64,000 nt of DNA from an uncultured Oscillospiraceae bacterium (GTDB lineage Bacteria; Bacillota; Clostridia; Oscillospirales; Acutalibacteraceae): positions 124,001 through 188,000 of the forward strand of contig CABULH010000003.1 of NCBI GenBank assembly GCA_902492455.1, given 5' to 3'. Within the stretch, counting starts at the first letter, position 1. Each line of letters opens with the position of its first letter. Below are positions 33,370 through 42,112 of this stretch, one piece after another. The notes below the pieces were generated by a model. The model ran no database searches, was not told the origin of the DNA, and saw nothing but the letters and a program-made list of their open reading frames with translations. Position numbers and translations under genes: made by a program.

Positions 33370-35124
33370 TCATTCCCCCTTTTTGATAGCGTCGAAGCGG
33401 CAGGCCTTGGCGCAGATCTCGCAGCCCACACATTGGTTGGGATCGATCACTGCGGCGGTGCGGCCGTTTTTCGGGTTGGGGATATGGGACAGGGCCGGGC
33501 AACCCACCTGGAGGCAGGCTTTGCAGCCGGTGCATTTCTCCAAGTCCACCTTCATAGCCGGAGCATGCTTGACACTCTTGAGCAAAGCGCAGGGCCGGCG
33601 GGCAATGATCAAGGAGGGTTCTTCCACCTGAAGCTCCGTCTCCACCGCCTTGCGGCAGCCGTCCACATCATAGGGGTCCACCACCGTCACCCGGCGGATA
33701 CCCAAGGCGTGGGCCAAGGCCTCCAGATCCACCGCTACGGTGGGATCGCCGCTGATGGTGAGACCGTTGGCCGGATTGTTTTGATGACCGGTCATGCCGG
33801 TAATGGAGTTGTCCAGCACGATTACCGTGGAGATACCCCGGTTATAGGCGATATCCATCAGACCGGTGACGCCGGAATGACAGAAGGTGGAGTCCCCGAT
33901 AACCGCCACCGATTTGACCGCCTGCTCTTTTCCCCGTGCAGTGTTGAATCCGTGAAGCCCGCTGATGGAAGCGCCCATGCAGACGCAGACATCGATAGCG
34001 GACAAAGGAGCGGAGGCGCCCAGGGTATAGCAGCCGATATCTCCGCTGACATAGACCTTGCATTTCTTCAGGGCATAAAACAGCCCCCGGTGGGGACAGC
34101 CGGCACAGAGTACCGGCGGCCGGGCAGGAATCGTTCCCTCAAACTGTTCATGTTTGCGCTCCTCACCCATCAGCGCTTCCCGGACGGTCGCCTGGGAAAA
34201 CTCACCGCAGGAGGAGAAGAGCAGCTTGCCGATTACCGGAATACCGTGCTTGCGGCAGTGGGTCTCGATGATATCGTCCAGTTCCTCGATAACATATACC
34301 TGCCCCACGTTGCGGGCAAAATCAATGATCATCTGGATGGGCAGGGGATTCACCATCCCCAGCTTGAGGAAGCTGGCCCGCTCGCCCAGCGCCTCCTTGG
34401 CGTAGGTATAAGCGGTGCCTGCGGCAATAATACCGATGCGCTTGTCGTTGTATTCCACCGTGTTGATGCCGGAGGTCTCCGCCCACTTCCGCAGCGCCTC
34501 GGTCCGCTTCTCCACCAAAGGATGGCGGATTTTCGCCATACCGGGCATCATGACATTTTTCATGGCGTCCTTTTTGTATTCCTTTAAAGGCGCCTCCACC
34601 CGGTCGGACAATTCCACCAAAGACCGGGAATGAGAAATTCGGGTGGACAGCCGCAGCAGCACCGGAGTATCGAATTGCTCGGACAGTTCATACCCCAGTT
34701 TGGTATAAGCCAGGCACTCGGCGGAATCGCAGGGCTCCAGCATCGGTACCTTGGCCGCAATGGCGTGATGCCGGGAATCCTGCTCATTCTGGGAGGAATG
34801 CATGCCTGGATCATCGGCCACAGCACAGACCATGCCGCCGTTGACGCCTATGTAAGACGCGGTATACAGCGGATCAGCGGCCACATTGAGGCCCACATGC
34901 TTCATGGCGCAAAAGCTCCGGGCGCCGCCGGTGGCCGCGCCAAACGCTACCTCAAAGGCAACCTTCTCATTGGGCGCCCATTCCGCATAGATATCCTCGC
35001 CGTACTGTACCACGCTTTCGGTAATTTCGGTGCTCGGCGTACCGGGATAGGAGGAAACGACCGTAACCCCCGCCTCATACAGGCCCCGGGCAACCGCCTC
35101 GTTGCCCAGCAACAATTTTTTCAT
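33370..35124 (-). CDS. iorA: Indolepyruvate:ferredoxin oxidoreductase alpha subunit
   Basis: A 584-residue TPP-dependent subunit. The N-terminal pyrimidine-domain region is EAVARGLYEAGVTVVSSYPG. The TPP pyrophosphate domain shows CAGCPHRGLFYAL, GDIGCYTLG and GDSTFCHSGVTG. The C-terminus carries two ferredoxin-type clusters: CTGCKACLQVGCP and CVGCEICAKACRF. Together with IorB it converts indolepyruvate, phenylpyruvate and 4-hydroxyphenylpyruvate to the arylacetyl-CoA while reducing ferredoxin. The ATG at 35124 follows GAAAGGATG. It lies between two paaK genes, whose products could release the CoA or reverse the activation. Confidence 0.96.
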   Translation of the reverse strand: MKKLLLGNEAVARGLYEAGVTVVSSYPGTPSTEITESVVQYGEDIYAEWAPNEKVAFEVAFGAATGGARSFCAMKHVGLNVAADPLYTASYIGVNGGMVCAVADDPGMHSSQNEQDSRHHAIAAKVPMLEPCDSAECLAYTKLGYELSEQFDTPVLLRLSTRISHSRSLVELSDRVEAPLKEYKKDAMKNVMMPGMAKIRHPLVEKRTEALRKWAETSGINTVEYNDKRIGIIAAGTAYTYAKEALGERASFLKLGMVNPLPIQMIIDFARNVGQVYVIEELDDIIETHCRKHGIPVIGKLLFSSCGEFSQATVREALMGEERKHEQFEGTIPARPPVLCAGCPHRGLFYALKKCKVYVSGDIGCYTLGASAPLSAIDVCVCMGASISGLHGFNTARGKEQAVKSVAVIGDSTFCHSGVTGLMDIAYNRGISTVIVLDNSITGMTGHQNNPANGLTISGDPTVAVDLEALAHALGIRRVTVVDPYDVDGCRKAVETELQVEEPSLIIARRPCALLKSVKHAPAMKVDLEKCTGCKACLQVGCPALSHIPNPKNGRTAAVIDPNQCVGCEICAKACRFDAIKKGE

Positions 35125-35182
35125 GGAATCATCCTTTCGTGGGAATATCAAAGGTCATGCGGCGCCGCCGCTGATCTGCCGT

Positions 35183-36502
35183 TTATTGATTTCTCAGATC
35201 CACCACTCGCTGGGCCTTGCCGGTGAACCGCTCAATGCTTTTGGGCTCCACCAGGCTGACCCGGATCTCTATACCCAAAATAGCCTTGATCCGGTCGTGA
35301 ATCCGTTTCTGCAGGGCCTCCAGCTCGGCATATTTCTCCAGCAGATGGCCGTCAATCAGTTCCACCCGCACCTCCAGGGTGTCGGCAAAACCCTCCCGGC
35401 GCACCACAAGCTGATAATGAGGACCGATTTCGCTGACCCCGATCAGAGCGCTTTCCACCTGGGTGGGGAAAACATTGACGCCGCGGATTTTCAGCATATC
35501 GTCACTGCGGCCGATAATCTTATGCATCCGAGCCGTGGTCCGGCCGCAAGCGCAGGGTTCGTAATCGATTTTGGTAATATCCTTGGTGCGGTAGCGGAGC
35601 ATGGGCAGCCCCCGCTTGGTGAGGTTGGTCACCACCAATTCTCCGGTGGAACCCGGCTCCAGCACTTCACCGGTTTTGGAATCGATGATCTCACAGAGGA
35701 AATGATCTTCGTTGATGTGCAGGCCGCAACGCTCCCGGCATTCGCCGGACATCCCCGGACCGTTGAGTTCGGACATCCCATAGTTGTCGGTGGCAAAGAA
35801 GCCGCCTCCCCACCGCTGCTCGATCTGCTCCCGCATCTCCGGTGTGCAGCCCTCGCTGCCCAGCAGTCCCAGCCGCAGCTTATACCGATCCAAGGGGAAC
35901 TCCCCAGCCATCTCCCGGGCGGATTCCGCCAGATACAGACAGTAGGAAGGGGTGGCGACGATGGTGTCGGTGCCGAAATCCCGCATAAACTTCAGCTGCT
36001 TTTCCGTGTTGCCGGAGGAGGTGGGAACCACCGTGGCGCCGATGCGCTCCAGTCCGTAGTGCAGCCCCAGAGCGCCGGTGAACATGCCGTAGCCGAAGCA
36101 AATCTGCACCACGCTTTCATCCGTGGCACCGGCGGCGGTCACCAAGCGCGCCACCTGCTCGGCCCAGTTATCCAGATCCTCCCGGGTATAGCCCACCACC
36201 GTGGGATTGCCCGTGGTGCCGGAAGAAGCATGAAGGCGCACCAGTTTTTTCATCGGCACGCTGAACATGCCGAAGGGATAGGTATCCCGCAGGTCGGTTT
36301 TAGTGGTGTATGGTATGTACTGGATATCCGACAGGGTTTTGATCTTCTCTGCCGTTACCCCGGCCTCAGACAGCCGTTTATGATAAAACGCTACATTGCG
36401 GTCGCAGTAATCCACCAACGCCTTGAGTTGTTCCAGCTGCAGGGCCTCCAGCTCAGTTCTTTTCATACATTCCCGTTCAGGATTCCAAATTCTGTCCGCC
36501 AT
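35183..36502 (-). CDS. paaK: Phenylacetate-CoA ligase (first copy)
   Basis: A 439-residue AMP-forming arylacetate-CoA ligase. It has HASSGTTGNPTVVGYTREDL (91-110) as the adenylate motif, NYGMSELNGPGMSGEC, and the hinge GRSDDMLKIRGVNVFPTQVE. The first half shares the same plan as the second paaK downstream. The ATG at 36502 is chosen over one 12 codons earlier, which has no ribosome-binding site. It is the first gene of the aromatic cluster, and the SSS symporter gene precedes it on the same strand with about 120 bases between. Confidence 0.94.
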   Translation of the reverse strand: MADRIWNPERECMKRTELEALQLEQLKALVDYCDRNVAFYHKRLSEAGVTAEKIKTLSDIQYIPYTTKTDLRDTYPFGMFSVPMKKLVRLHASSGTTGNPTVVGYTREDLDNWAEQVARLVTAAGATDESVVQICFGYGMFTGALGLHYGLERIGATVVPTSSGNTEKQLKFMRDFGTDTIVATPSYCLYLAESAREMAGEFPLDRYKLRLGLLGSEGCTPEMREQIEQRWGGGFFATDNYGMSELNGPGMSGECRERCGLHINEDHFLCEIIDSKTGEVLEPGSTGELVVTNLTKRGLPMLRYRTKDITKIDYEPCACGRTTARMHKIIGRSDDMLKIRGVNVFPTQVESALIGVSEIGPHYQLVVRREGFADTLEVRVELIDGHLLEKYAELEALQKRIHDRIKAILGIEIRVSLVEPKSIERFTGKAQRVVDLRNQ

Positions 36503-36625
36503 CTTGCCACCAAACCCTTTCTTCCGCCATTCTGTCATTTAACCGTATAAAACGGGAAAGGGCAGAACGGTATTCTTCCATTCTACCCTGCCCGTGTTCA
36601 ATTGTAAAGACGGCTGCGCCGATTT

Positions 36626-38173
36626 TCACAGATTATTTGCATCTTTCGCCGGTTTTTCCCGCTGGTAAAAAGCGGGATTGGCCGCTCCGCAGGCCCATCC
36701 GGCACCCCGGGCCAGCAGACTGCCCGCCCAACACAGCAGCAGGGACAGCAGCATCGCTGCGCAGGCGAAATGGGGTCCCAGGTCGATGATCTTCCCGAGA
36801 CCGGGCAGCGCCGCGGCCGGGAAAAACAGCTTGCATACCACCGGCGGCAGCGCCACCAGGAATCCGCCCAGTACCCCGGCCCAGGCGCCGCCTCGATTGA
36901 GCCCCTTCCAATAAAGGGACAGAAGATAGGGCGCCAGGAAGCTGCCGGATATGACTCCCCAGGAATAGGACATCATATCCAGAATGGGCGTGTTGGTGTT
37001 GGCGATAAGATAAGACAGCAGGATAAAGACAAAGCAGACCACCTTGGTGACCACTGCCGCCCGCATCTCATCCATTTTTGGCCGCAGCTTGGGACGGATA
37101 AAATCCATGGTTAAAGTGGAGGAAGCGGTGATGGTAATGGAGGACAGCGTGGACACCGACGCTGCGATCAGCAGCACCAGCACCAGCCCCACCAGCACGG
37201 TGGGCAGCCCCGCATCCGCCAGCATATTGGGCACTAGATAATCTTTTTGTCCCGCGCCGCTGCCCGGCAGCTGATTCAGATCGCTGTAAAACAGCCGGGA
37301 CAGGGAGCCGATGAAATAGCCGCCGCCGGCCACCACCAGGGCAAATACGGTGGAGATCACCGTCCCCCGACGTACCTCCCGGTCATCCCGAATACCGTAG
37401 TATTTGTGAATCATCTGCGGCAGTCCCCAGGTCCCGAAGGAGGTCATCAGCACCGTGGCCCACAGTCCGGCGTGATCCATGGGGGTAAGGTTCAATTCCC
37501 GAGTTTTCTCCCCGATGGCCTGCAAACCGGCCGAGAGGCCGCCCACCTGCTCACAGCGGACCACCGCCACGATCAAAGCCGCCACACCGAAGAGCATGAT
37601 TAAGCCCTGAACGAAATCTGCCTTCAGGGTCGCCACATAGCCGCCTAAAATGACCACCAAGGTGGCGGCGGCGGCGATGACGATCATGCATACCTGCTCA
37701 TCCACCTTCAGCAGCACCGCGCACACACTGGTGAGTCCCTTATACACTGATGCGGAATAGGGCAGCAAAAATACGAAAATCACGATGACGCAGAACAGCT
37801 TCATCACCGAACTGCCGAACCGCTTTTCAAAAAATTGCGGCATAGACTTGATTTCCAGCCGTCTGGTGGTTTCCCGGGTGCGCTTGGCCAAAACGATCCA
37901 GGCCAAAAGGGAACCGAAAATCGCATTGCCGATACCCGGCAGCACACCCCAAATCCCGTATTTCCAGCCAGTGCTGCCGGCATAGCCGATGAACATAACC
38001 GCGGAAAAGTAGGCGGTGCCGTAGGACAAAGCCGACATCCAGGCCCCGGCATTGCGGCCGCCCACAGTAAATTCGGATATATTCCTGGCGCTGCGGCTGC
38101 TTACCAGACCCACGATCAGCATAAAGACTATGTATACGCCGATGGTGATCCAGATCACGGTTTCTCTCGACAT
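36626..38173 (-). CDS. Sodium:solute symporter (SSS family)
   Basis: A 515-residue transporter with about 13 membrane helices in the LeuT-fold SSS family. It opens with the helix ETVIWITIGVYIVFMLIVGL and contains the SARNISEFTVGGRNAGAW and GTAYFSAVMFIGYAGSTGW segments. The family signature region TWGLPQMIHKYYGIRD and the sodium-site helix (AASVSTLSSITITASSTL) are present. The substrate is uncertain; members carry proline, pantothenate, acetate and other acids. Placement directly upstream of the ior/paaK cluster suggests uptake or exchange of an aromatic acid or amino acid. GGAGGGG precedes the start, and a perfect dyad lies 24-48 bases upstream. Confidence 0.9.
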   Translation of the reverse strand: MSRETVIWITIGVYIVFMLIVGLVSSRSARNISEFTVGGRNAGAWMSALSYGTAYFSAVMFIGYAGSTGWKYGIWGVLPGIGNAIFGSLLAWIVLAKRTRETTRRLEIKSMPQFFEKRFGSSVMKLFCVIVIFVFLLPYSASVYKGLTSVCAVLLKVDEQVCMIVIAAAATLVVILGGYVATLKADFVQGLIMLFGVAALIVAVVRCEQVGGLSAGLQAIGEKTRELNLTPMDHAGLWATVLMTSFGTWGLPQMIHKYYGIRDDREVRRGTVISTVFALVVAGGGYFIGSLSRLFYSDLNQLPGSGAGQKDYLVPNMLADAGLPTVLVGLVLVLLIAASVSTLSSITITASSTLTMDFIRPKLRPKMDEMRAAVVTKVVCFVFILLSYLIANTNTPILDMMSYSWGVISGSFLAPYLLSLYWKGLNRGGAWAGVLGGFLVALPPVVCKLFFPAAALPGLGKIIDLGPHFACAAMLLSLLLCWAGSLLARGAGWACGAANPAFYQREKPAKDANNL

Positions 38174-38196
38174 AAAGAACCCCTCCGCACTTTATT

Positions 38197-38221
38197 GCTT
38201 TAAACCGTTGCGGTTTAAAGC
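38197..38221. promoter_or_regulatory. Perfect dyad upstream of the SSS symporter gene
   Basis: GCTTTAAACCG (38197-38207) and CGGTTTAAAGC (38211-38221) form a perfect 11 bp inverted repeat with a 3-base centre. It lies between the presumed promoter and the ribosome-binding site and could be an operator or a leader hairpin. Confidence 0.6.
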
Positions 38222-38445
38222 GGCGAATATCATGTTACAGGATTCTCATGTAAATTGCAAGGGGTTTGGAGAAAATCGTCCGCTTTTTCTCCAACATCGG
38301 CCGCGTTCCCGGCAGATTGCCTCTATTCGTTTTCCAAAATCCTTTCCCCGCAGCATTTATCGGCTGATATTTCTGTAAAAATGTGGCAGCCACCTTCTCC
38401 TTTTGTTATAATAAAAAGGAGAAGATAGGGAAAGAAGGGAAATAT

Positions 38446-39129
38446 GTGCAGATGTTCAAGAAAAGACGGATGGAATACCTATGCCTGCTGGGGGCGGGAA
38501 TCCTCTTGCTGCTGCTTTTCGCCGCTCTGATCTATCTTCGGGATCATTTTCCCAAGGACATCTTTGAAGACGATTTCTTCCGCATTCAGCAAATTCCCGC
38601 TGTTCCCCGGCCTCATATCCTGGCGGCTTCCTTTGTCCATGCTCTTATCCTGGGCCTGCTCCTGCATACAGGCAGACGATTCGGGCCCCTGGCTGCCCTG
38701 CCTCTGCTGATTCTTTGGCTTCCAGCTATGGTCGCCTTCCTTTTCGGCGATCTGGGTTTCTTTTTTCGCACCCTGTTTTCCCGTCCCTCTATTGATCTTG
38801 ATCTTGTCCTGGTTATGGCATCGGTTTTTAGTGCCGTGTTTTTCTGCTGGCTGGGGGAGAAAATCCGGCACCCAATGCTGTTTCTCACTTTTGTGCTGCT
38901 GTTTGGAATCCTCCTCCATATTCCCTGGCTTACCCCGCATCTGAAGTATCTTGTTCCCAGCGGCCATCATTTCATCATGCTCTATTACCGCCTTTTCCGC
39001 CCTATTGGTGAGGCGGTGGTAATCTTTCTCTTCTACCTCTTTCTGGACCGCTTCACCCGCCGCTTTTATCCGGAGCCGACGATAAAACCGGAGAAAAATC
39101 GGCACTATCATTATCGCCAGTCAGCATGA
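38446..39129 (+). CDS. Multi-pass membrane protein, tandem family copy 1
   Basis: A protein of about 227 residues with four to six hydrophobic segments (for example LCLLGAGILLLLLFAALIYL, ILAASFVHALILGLLL and LALPLLILWLPAMVAFLF-like stretches) and basic loops. I do not recognise the family. The layout (short basic N-terminus, long helix, an extracytoplasmic stretch with a Y-L-R-D or similar pattern, then paired helices) is shared with the next two genes, so the three look like diverged tandem duplicates. The GTG at 38446 follows AAGGG; an ATG at 38452 is an alternative. No catalytic motif is visible. Confidence 0.6.
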   Translation: MQMFKKRRMEYLCLLGAGILLLLLFAALIYLRDHFPKDIFEDDFFRIQQIPAVPRPHILAASFVHALILGLLLHTGRRFGPLAALPLLILWLPAMVAFLFGDLGFFFRTLFSRPSIDLDLVLVMASVFSAVFFCWLGEKIRHPMLFLTFVLLFGILLHIPWLTPHLKYLVPSGHHFIMLYYRLFRPIGEAVVIFLFYLFLDRFTRRFYPEPTIKPEKNRHYHYRQSA

Positions 39130-39236
39130 GCGGATATAAATTTGGTATAATATCGCATAAATTTACCATTCGTAATTATGCCCCGCTTTTGCGTTGCTTT
39201 AGGCAAGCCCATTTTTCGCTTGCAAGGAGGTATTTT

Positions 39237-39917
39237 ATGACAACACCTCGTCCGCGCCGTACTCGCTGGCTGATTTTGTTGACCGGCAGTCTGCTATTTT
39301 TGGTACTGCTGCCCCTCGCCTGCCGGCTTTTGCAGGAAAAAAGTCTCTACAGCGTCCATACGATTCTTCTCCGTCCGGACGGCTCGGATCCAAGCACCTT
39401 CTTATCTCTCCGGGGATTCTTATTGCTTAAGCATTTTTTTACCGCTCTGGGTTTGGCTATGCTGGTTCTCTTAGCCATGGAACACGGATTTTGGCAGGGA
39501 ATTCCTTTCCTCATCCTCGGCTGTCTGCTCGATATGGCCTTCGAATGCTGGCAGTATCGGCTGTCAGCCCTCATCATTCTGCAGATGCATGCTTTTTACA
39601 TAAGGGAACTCCTATTCAGTACCCTGCTGCTCTTTTTTTGCTGGTTAGGTGCGCGGTTAATCAACCGACCGGCAGCGATAGGCGCAGTCGGCTTGGGTTT
39701 GTCATTTCTGATTTCTGCAATTGCTGACTTTCGCACTATATCCGAAACGTATTTCCGGTTTTATAATCTACTTTTTGTATTTGATCTTCCAATCACGGCA
39801 GTGCTGTTCTCAATCCCTTTCTTTCTGCTGATCCAGTGGCTGCTGAATCGTTTGCTGCCGCCGAACCCCATTTCCAAGCCACTGTGTGCCGGCGGCTATG
39901 TATTTAAGCAAAAGTAA
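39237..39917 (+). CDS. Multi-pass membrane protein, tandem family copy 2
   Basis: A 226-residue hydrophobic protein with AAGGAGG before its ATG. It has about six membrane helices, beginning LILLTGSLLFLVLLPLACRLL. The C-terminus ends SKPLCAGGYVFKQK, closely parallel to the AAISGGYIFRE end of the next protein, and the first helix resembles that of copy 3 (LLLIGSILLLVLLPDICLFL). This shows duplication. Function is unknown. About 100 bases separate it from copy 1; no promoter or terminator is visible in that spacer. Confidence 0.65.
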   Translation: MTTPRPRRTRWLILLTGSLLFLVLLPLACRLLQEKSLYSVHTILLRPDGSDPSTFLSLRGFLLLKHFFTALGLAMLVLLAMEHGFWQGIPFLILGCLLDMAFECWQYRLSALIILQMHAFYIRELLFSTLLLFFCWLGARLINRPAAIGAVGLGLSFLISAIADFRTISETYFRFYNLLFVFDLPITAVLFSIPFFLLIQWLLNRLLPPNPISKPLCAGGYVFKQK

Positions 39918-39929
39918 GGAGCTTCACCG

Positions 39930-40616
39930 ATGAAAAACGATAAAAAACATCGTGAGTATTCCCTGCTTCTGATCGGTTCCATCCTGCTTCTGGTACTGCT
40001 GCCGGACATCTGTCTTTTTCTCAGAGAATGTATCGTACGTTCCCGTTATCTTCAACCTCCTTCCTCTCATCTTTGGGTAATCGACGCTCTCCCCTATCTA
40101 TCGATGATCATCGCGGGGATGGGGCTTGGCTTTTGGACATGGCTCTCCTGCCGTTTCTCCTTTCCGCGCCTGCTTCCGCTCCTCATCGCCTATCCCTTGG
40201 GGATGATCCTTATCCAGTGGATTCCCCCGCTGCTTTTTCCTGCTGCCATCCTGCCGCCGCGCCTCTCTACCTCTCCGGTGATCTCTGGGCTTATCCAGTC
40301 TATACCGATGTTGCTTGCCCTTACCCTCTATCGTCCTCTATTTCGGTTGTTCAAGCGCCCCATTCATATCTTCGTGATTGGAATGGCTTTTGTATTGCTC
40401 TTTCCCAGTGCATTTTACACGATTCTTTTGTATCTGGCATCCTATCGCCCAACCTTGCAGGAGCTAATGAGCATAGGTTCGCAGATCCTGCTGAACCTGC
40501 TCTTTGTTCCCTCCGCCGCGGTTGTCTATGCCCTTCTTGGCTCACTGATTAAACGGCGGTTCAGCCCGCCCACATCTTCCGCGGCGATTTCCGGAGGGTA
40601 TATATTCCGTGAATGA
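39930..40616 (+). CDS. Multi-pass membrane protein, tandem family copy 3
   Basis: A 228-residue membrane protein with AAGGAG before the ATG, 12 bases after copy 2. It has about six helices, including LLLIGSILLLVLLPDICLFL, WVIDALPYLSMIIAGMGLG and MAFVLLFPSAFYTILLYLA. It shares first-helix and C-terminal patterns with copy 2. No family recognised. The group ends at a strong terminator, and the ABC-2 operon on the other strand lies immediately beyond it. Confidence 0.65.
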   Translation: MKNDKKHREYSLLLIGSILLLVLLPDICLFLRECIVRSRYLQPPSSHLWVIDALPYLSMIIAGMGLGFWTWLSCRFSFPRLLPLLIAYPLGMILIQWIPPLLFPAAILPPRLSTSPVISGLIQSIPMLLALTLYRPLFRLFKRPIHIFVIGMAFVLLFPSAFYTILLYLASYRPTLQELMSIGSQILLNLLFVPSAAVVYALLGSLIKRRFSPPTSSAAISGGYIFRE

Positions 40617-40628
40617 TCATAACCATAT

Positions 40629-40670
40629 AAAAAGCGGAGGCCGCAGATTTTTCTGTGGCCTCCGCTTTTT
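40629..40670. terminator. Terminator between membrane-protein cluster and ABC operon
   Basis: Stem AAAAGCGGAGGCC with its complement, loop of about 14 bases, followed by TTTTT on the plus strand. It lies between convergent transcription units. Confidence 0.85.
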
Positions 40671-40720
40671 ATCGTTTATTCTCCCCACAAAACTGCCCGA
40701 TCACCGCCAGCAACATCTAT

Positions 40721-41389
40721 TCAGGATAGAGCAGCAGCCGGTTCGCGGCCGGATTCCGGCTGCAGACGGCCGTCTGCAATCTCCAGTATGACATCGGCCA
40801 TCTTCTCGATATCTGCGCTGTAATGGCTGGTAAAAATCAAAGTGGTTCCCTTACGGTTATATTCATTGAGAAGCTGCCGGATAGCGTCCAGACCCCTGCG
40901 GTCGATAGCGTTAAGCGGCTCATCCAAAATCAAAGTTTCCGGGTCTTCCATTAGTGCCTGGGCGAGACGAAGTCTCTGCTTCATCCCTTGGGAATAGGTT
41001 TTGACCTTTTTATCCCTTGCCTCTGTCAGTTCCAGCTTATCCAAAGTTTGAAGAATTTCCTTCCTGCCGATCTTATTCCGAATCTCCGCCAGATACAGCA
41101 GATTATCCATACCGGACAAGCTGGGAATGAACTCCGGCGCATTAATAATGATTCCTGCGTTCTGGATAAAATCGATATCCTTCCGGAGGATATGTCCGTT
41201 GACCGCCACCTCACCGCTGGTGGGTTTGGCATATCCTGTCAGCAGCTTGAGGAAAACACTTTTTCCAGAGCCATTTTCCCCTGTGATGGCATAACGTCCG
41301 CCTCTTTCAAAACTGTAGGAAACGTCCTCCAGTACGGTATAATCCTTATATCGCTTGGAGACATTTCTGACTTCAATATATGCATCCAT
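40721..41389 (-). CDS. ABC transporter ATP-binding protein
   Basis: A 222-residue ATPase subunit. Walker A is GENGSGKSVF, the Q-loop region is IIINAPEFIPSL (the usual glutamine is replaced by a divergent stretch), the signature is YSQGMKQRLRLAQAL, Walker B with the catalytic glutamate is LILDEPLNAID, and the H-loop is IFTSHYS. It would power the three hydrophobic proteins encoded upstream in the same operon. The type resembles ABC-2 exporters used for peptide or antibiotic efflux. It is the last gene of a four-gene minus-strand operon with short spacers. Confidence 0.9.
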   Translation of the reverse strand: MDAYIEVRNVSKRYKDYTVLEDVSYSFERGGRYAITGENGSGKSVFLKLLTGYAKPTSGEVAVNGHILRKDIDFIQNAGIIINAPEFIPSLSGMDNLLYLAEIRNKIGRKEILQTLDKLELTEARDKKVKTYSQGMKQRLRLAQALMEDPETLILDEPLNAIDRRGLDAIRQLLNEYNRKGTTLIFTSHYSADIEKMADVILEIADGRLQPESGREPAAALS

Positions 41390-41407
41390 ATACGACCAGC
41401 CTCCTCG

Positions 41408-42112
41408 TCAATAGTATTCCAGTTTTCGATATAGGTTTTGCAGAAGCGCCCAAATAAGCAAACAGGCCAGAAAAGGCGGTAATATCCACCATATTTGCTG
41501 CCAAACACCGGCAAAACTGATGAGATGCCACTTCATCAGCTTATCCGCGGCCATGGGTAAAAACACCAGGGCAACCCCTATGCACATCACCGCTTCCTGC
41601 CTCATTTGAAAAAGCGCGTAACTGCAGATGTATCCAATGCAGCATCCTATCGCCAGCAGCTTCCCATACTGCACCAGCAACAGTAAAATCCCTGGTCCCT
41701 GAAAGGTCCGCAGAAGAATTCCCGCATCCCGGTTGGCCGCCAAAATCATAACAATGATCAAAAGAAACAAGAAGGCCAGATAAACAGCAGCCCGCTTTAA
41801 CAGGATTCGGAAGAGCGCCCTACAGTAACGGGAGATGGAGGAATATCGGCAAATACACAAGCTGCGATAGCAACCGCCGTACCAAAAAAGCTGCTGCAGG
41901 ATATATACGATATACAACAACAGCAAGATGAAAAAAAACAACTGATTGATCAGGACTGTAGAAGAAAAGCCGTACTGCGGATAGCTCTCCTCATTGCAGA
42001 AAAAGATATTGAGATAATCGGACAAACCCCAAGGACCACCGCTCAGCGGCAGGCATTGGGCCGTAAAATAAACGAATATGGCCAGCAGACTCCCATAGAT
42101 GATCTTTTTCAT
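41408..42112 (-). CDS. ABC-2-type membrane protein 3
   Basis: A 234-residue protein with about six membrane segments (IIYGSLLAIFVYFTAQCL, VLINQLFFFILLLLYIVYIL, AVYLAFLFLLIIVMILAA, LLLVQYGKLLAIGCCIGYI, MCIGVALVFLPMAAD and a C-terminal helix). No family assigned. The ATG at 42112 overlaps the preceding stop (ATGA), indicating coupling. It probably forms part of the channel energised by the downstream ATPase. It has an unusual number of cysteines near the membrane (QQLFWYGGCYRSLCICRYSS). Confidence 0.65.
   Translation of the reverse strand: MKKIIYGSLLAIFVYFTAQCLPLSGGPWGLSDYLNIFFCNEESYPQYGFSSTVLINQLFFFILLLLYIVYILQQLFWYGGCYRSLCICRYSSISRYCRALFRILLKRAAVYLAFLFLLIIVMILAANRDAGILLRTFQGPGILLLLVQYGKLLAIGCCIGYICSYALFQMRQEAVMCIGVALVFLPMAADKLMKWHLISFAGVWQQIWWILPPFLACLLIWALLQNLYRKLEYY

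Noticed and set aside
31505..36550. Long plus-strand frames over paaK and ior genes
   Set aside because: They are antisense to strongly supported genes and lack start signals.
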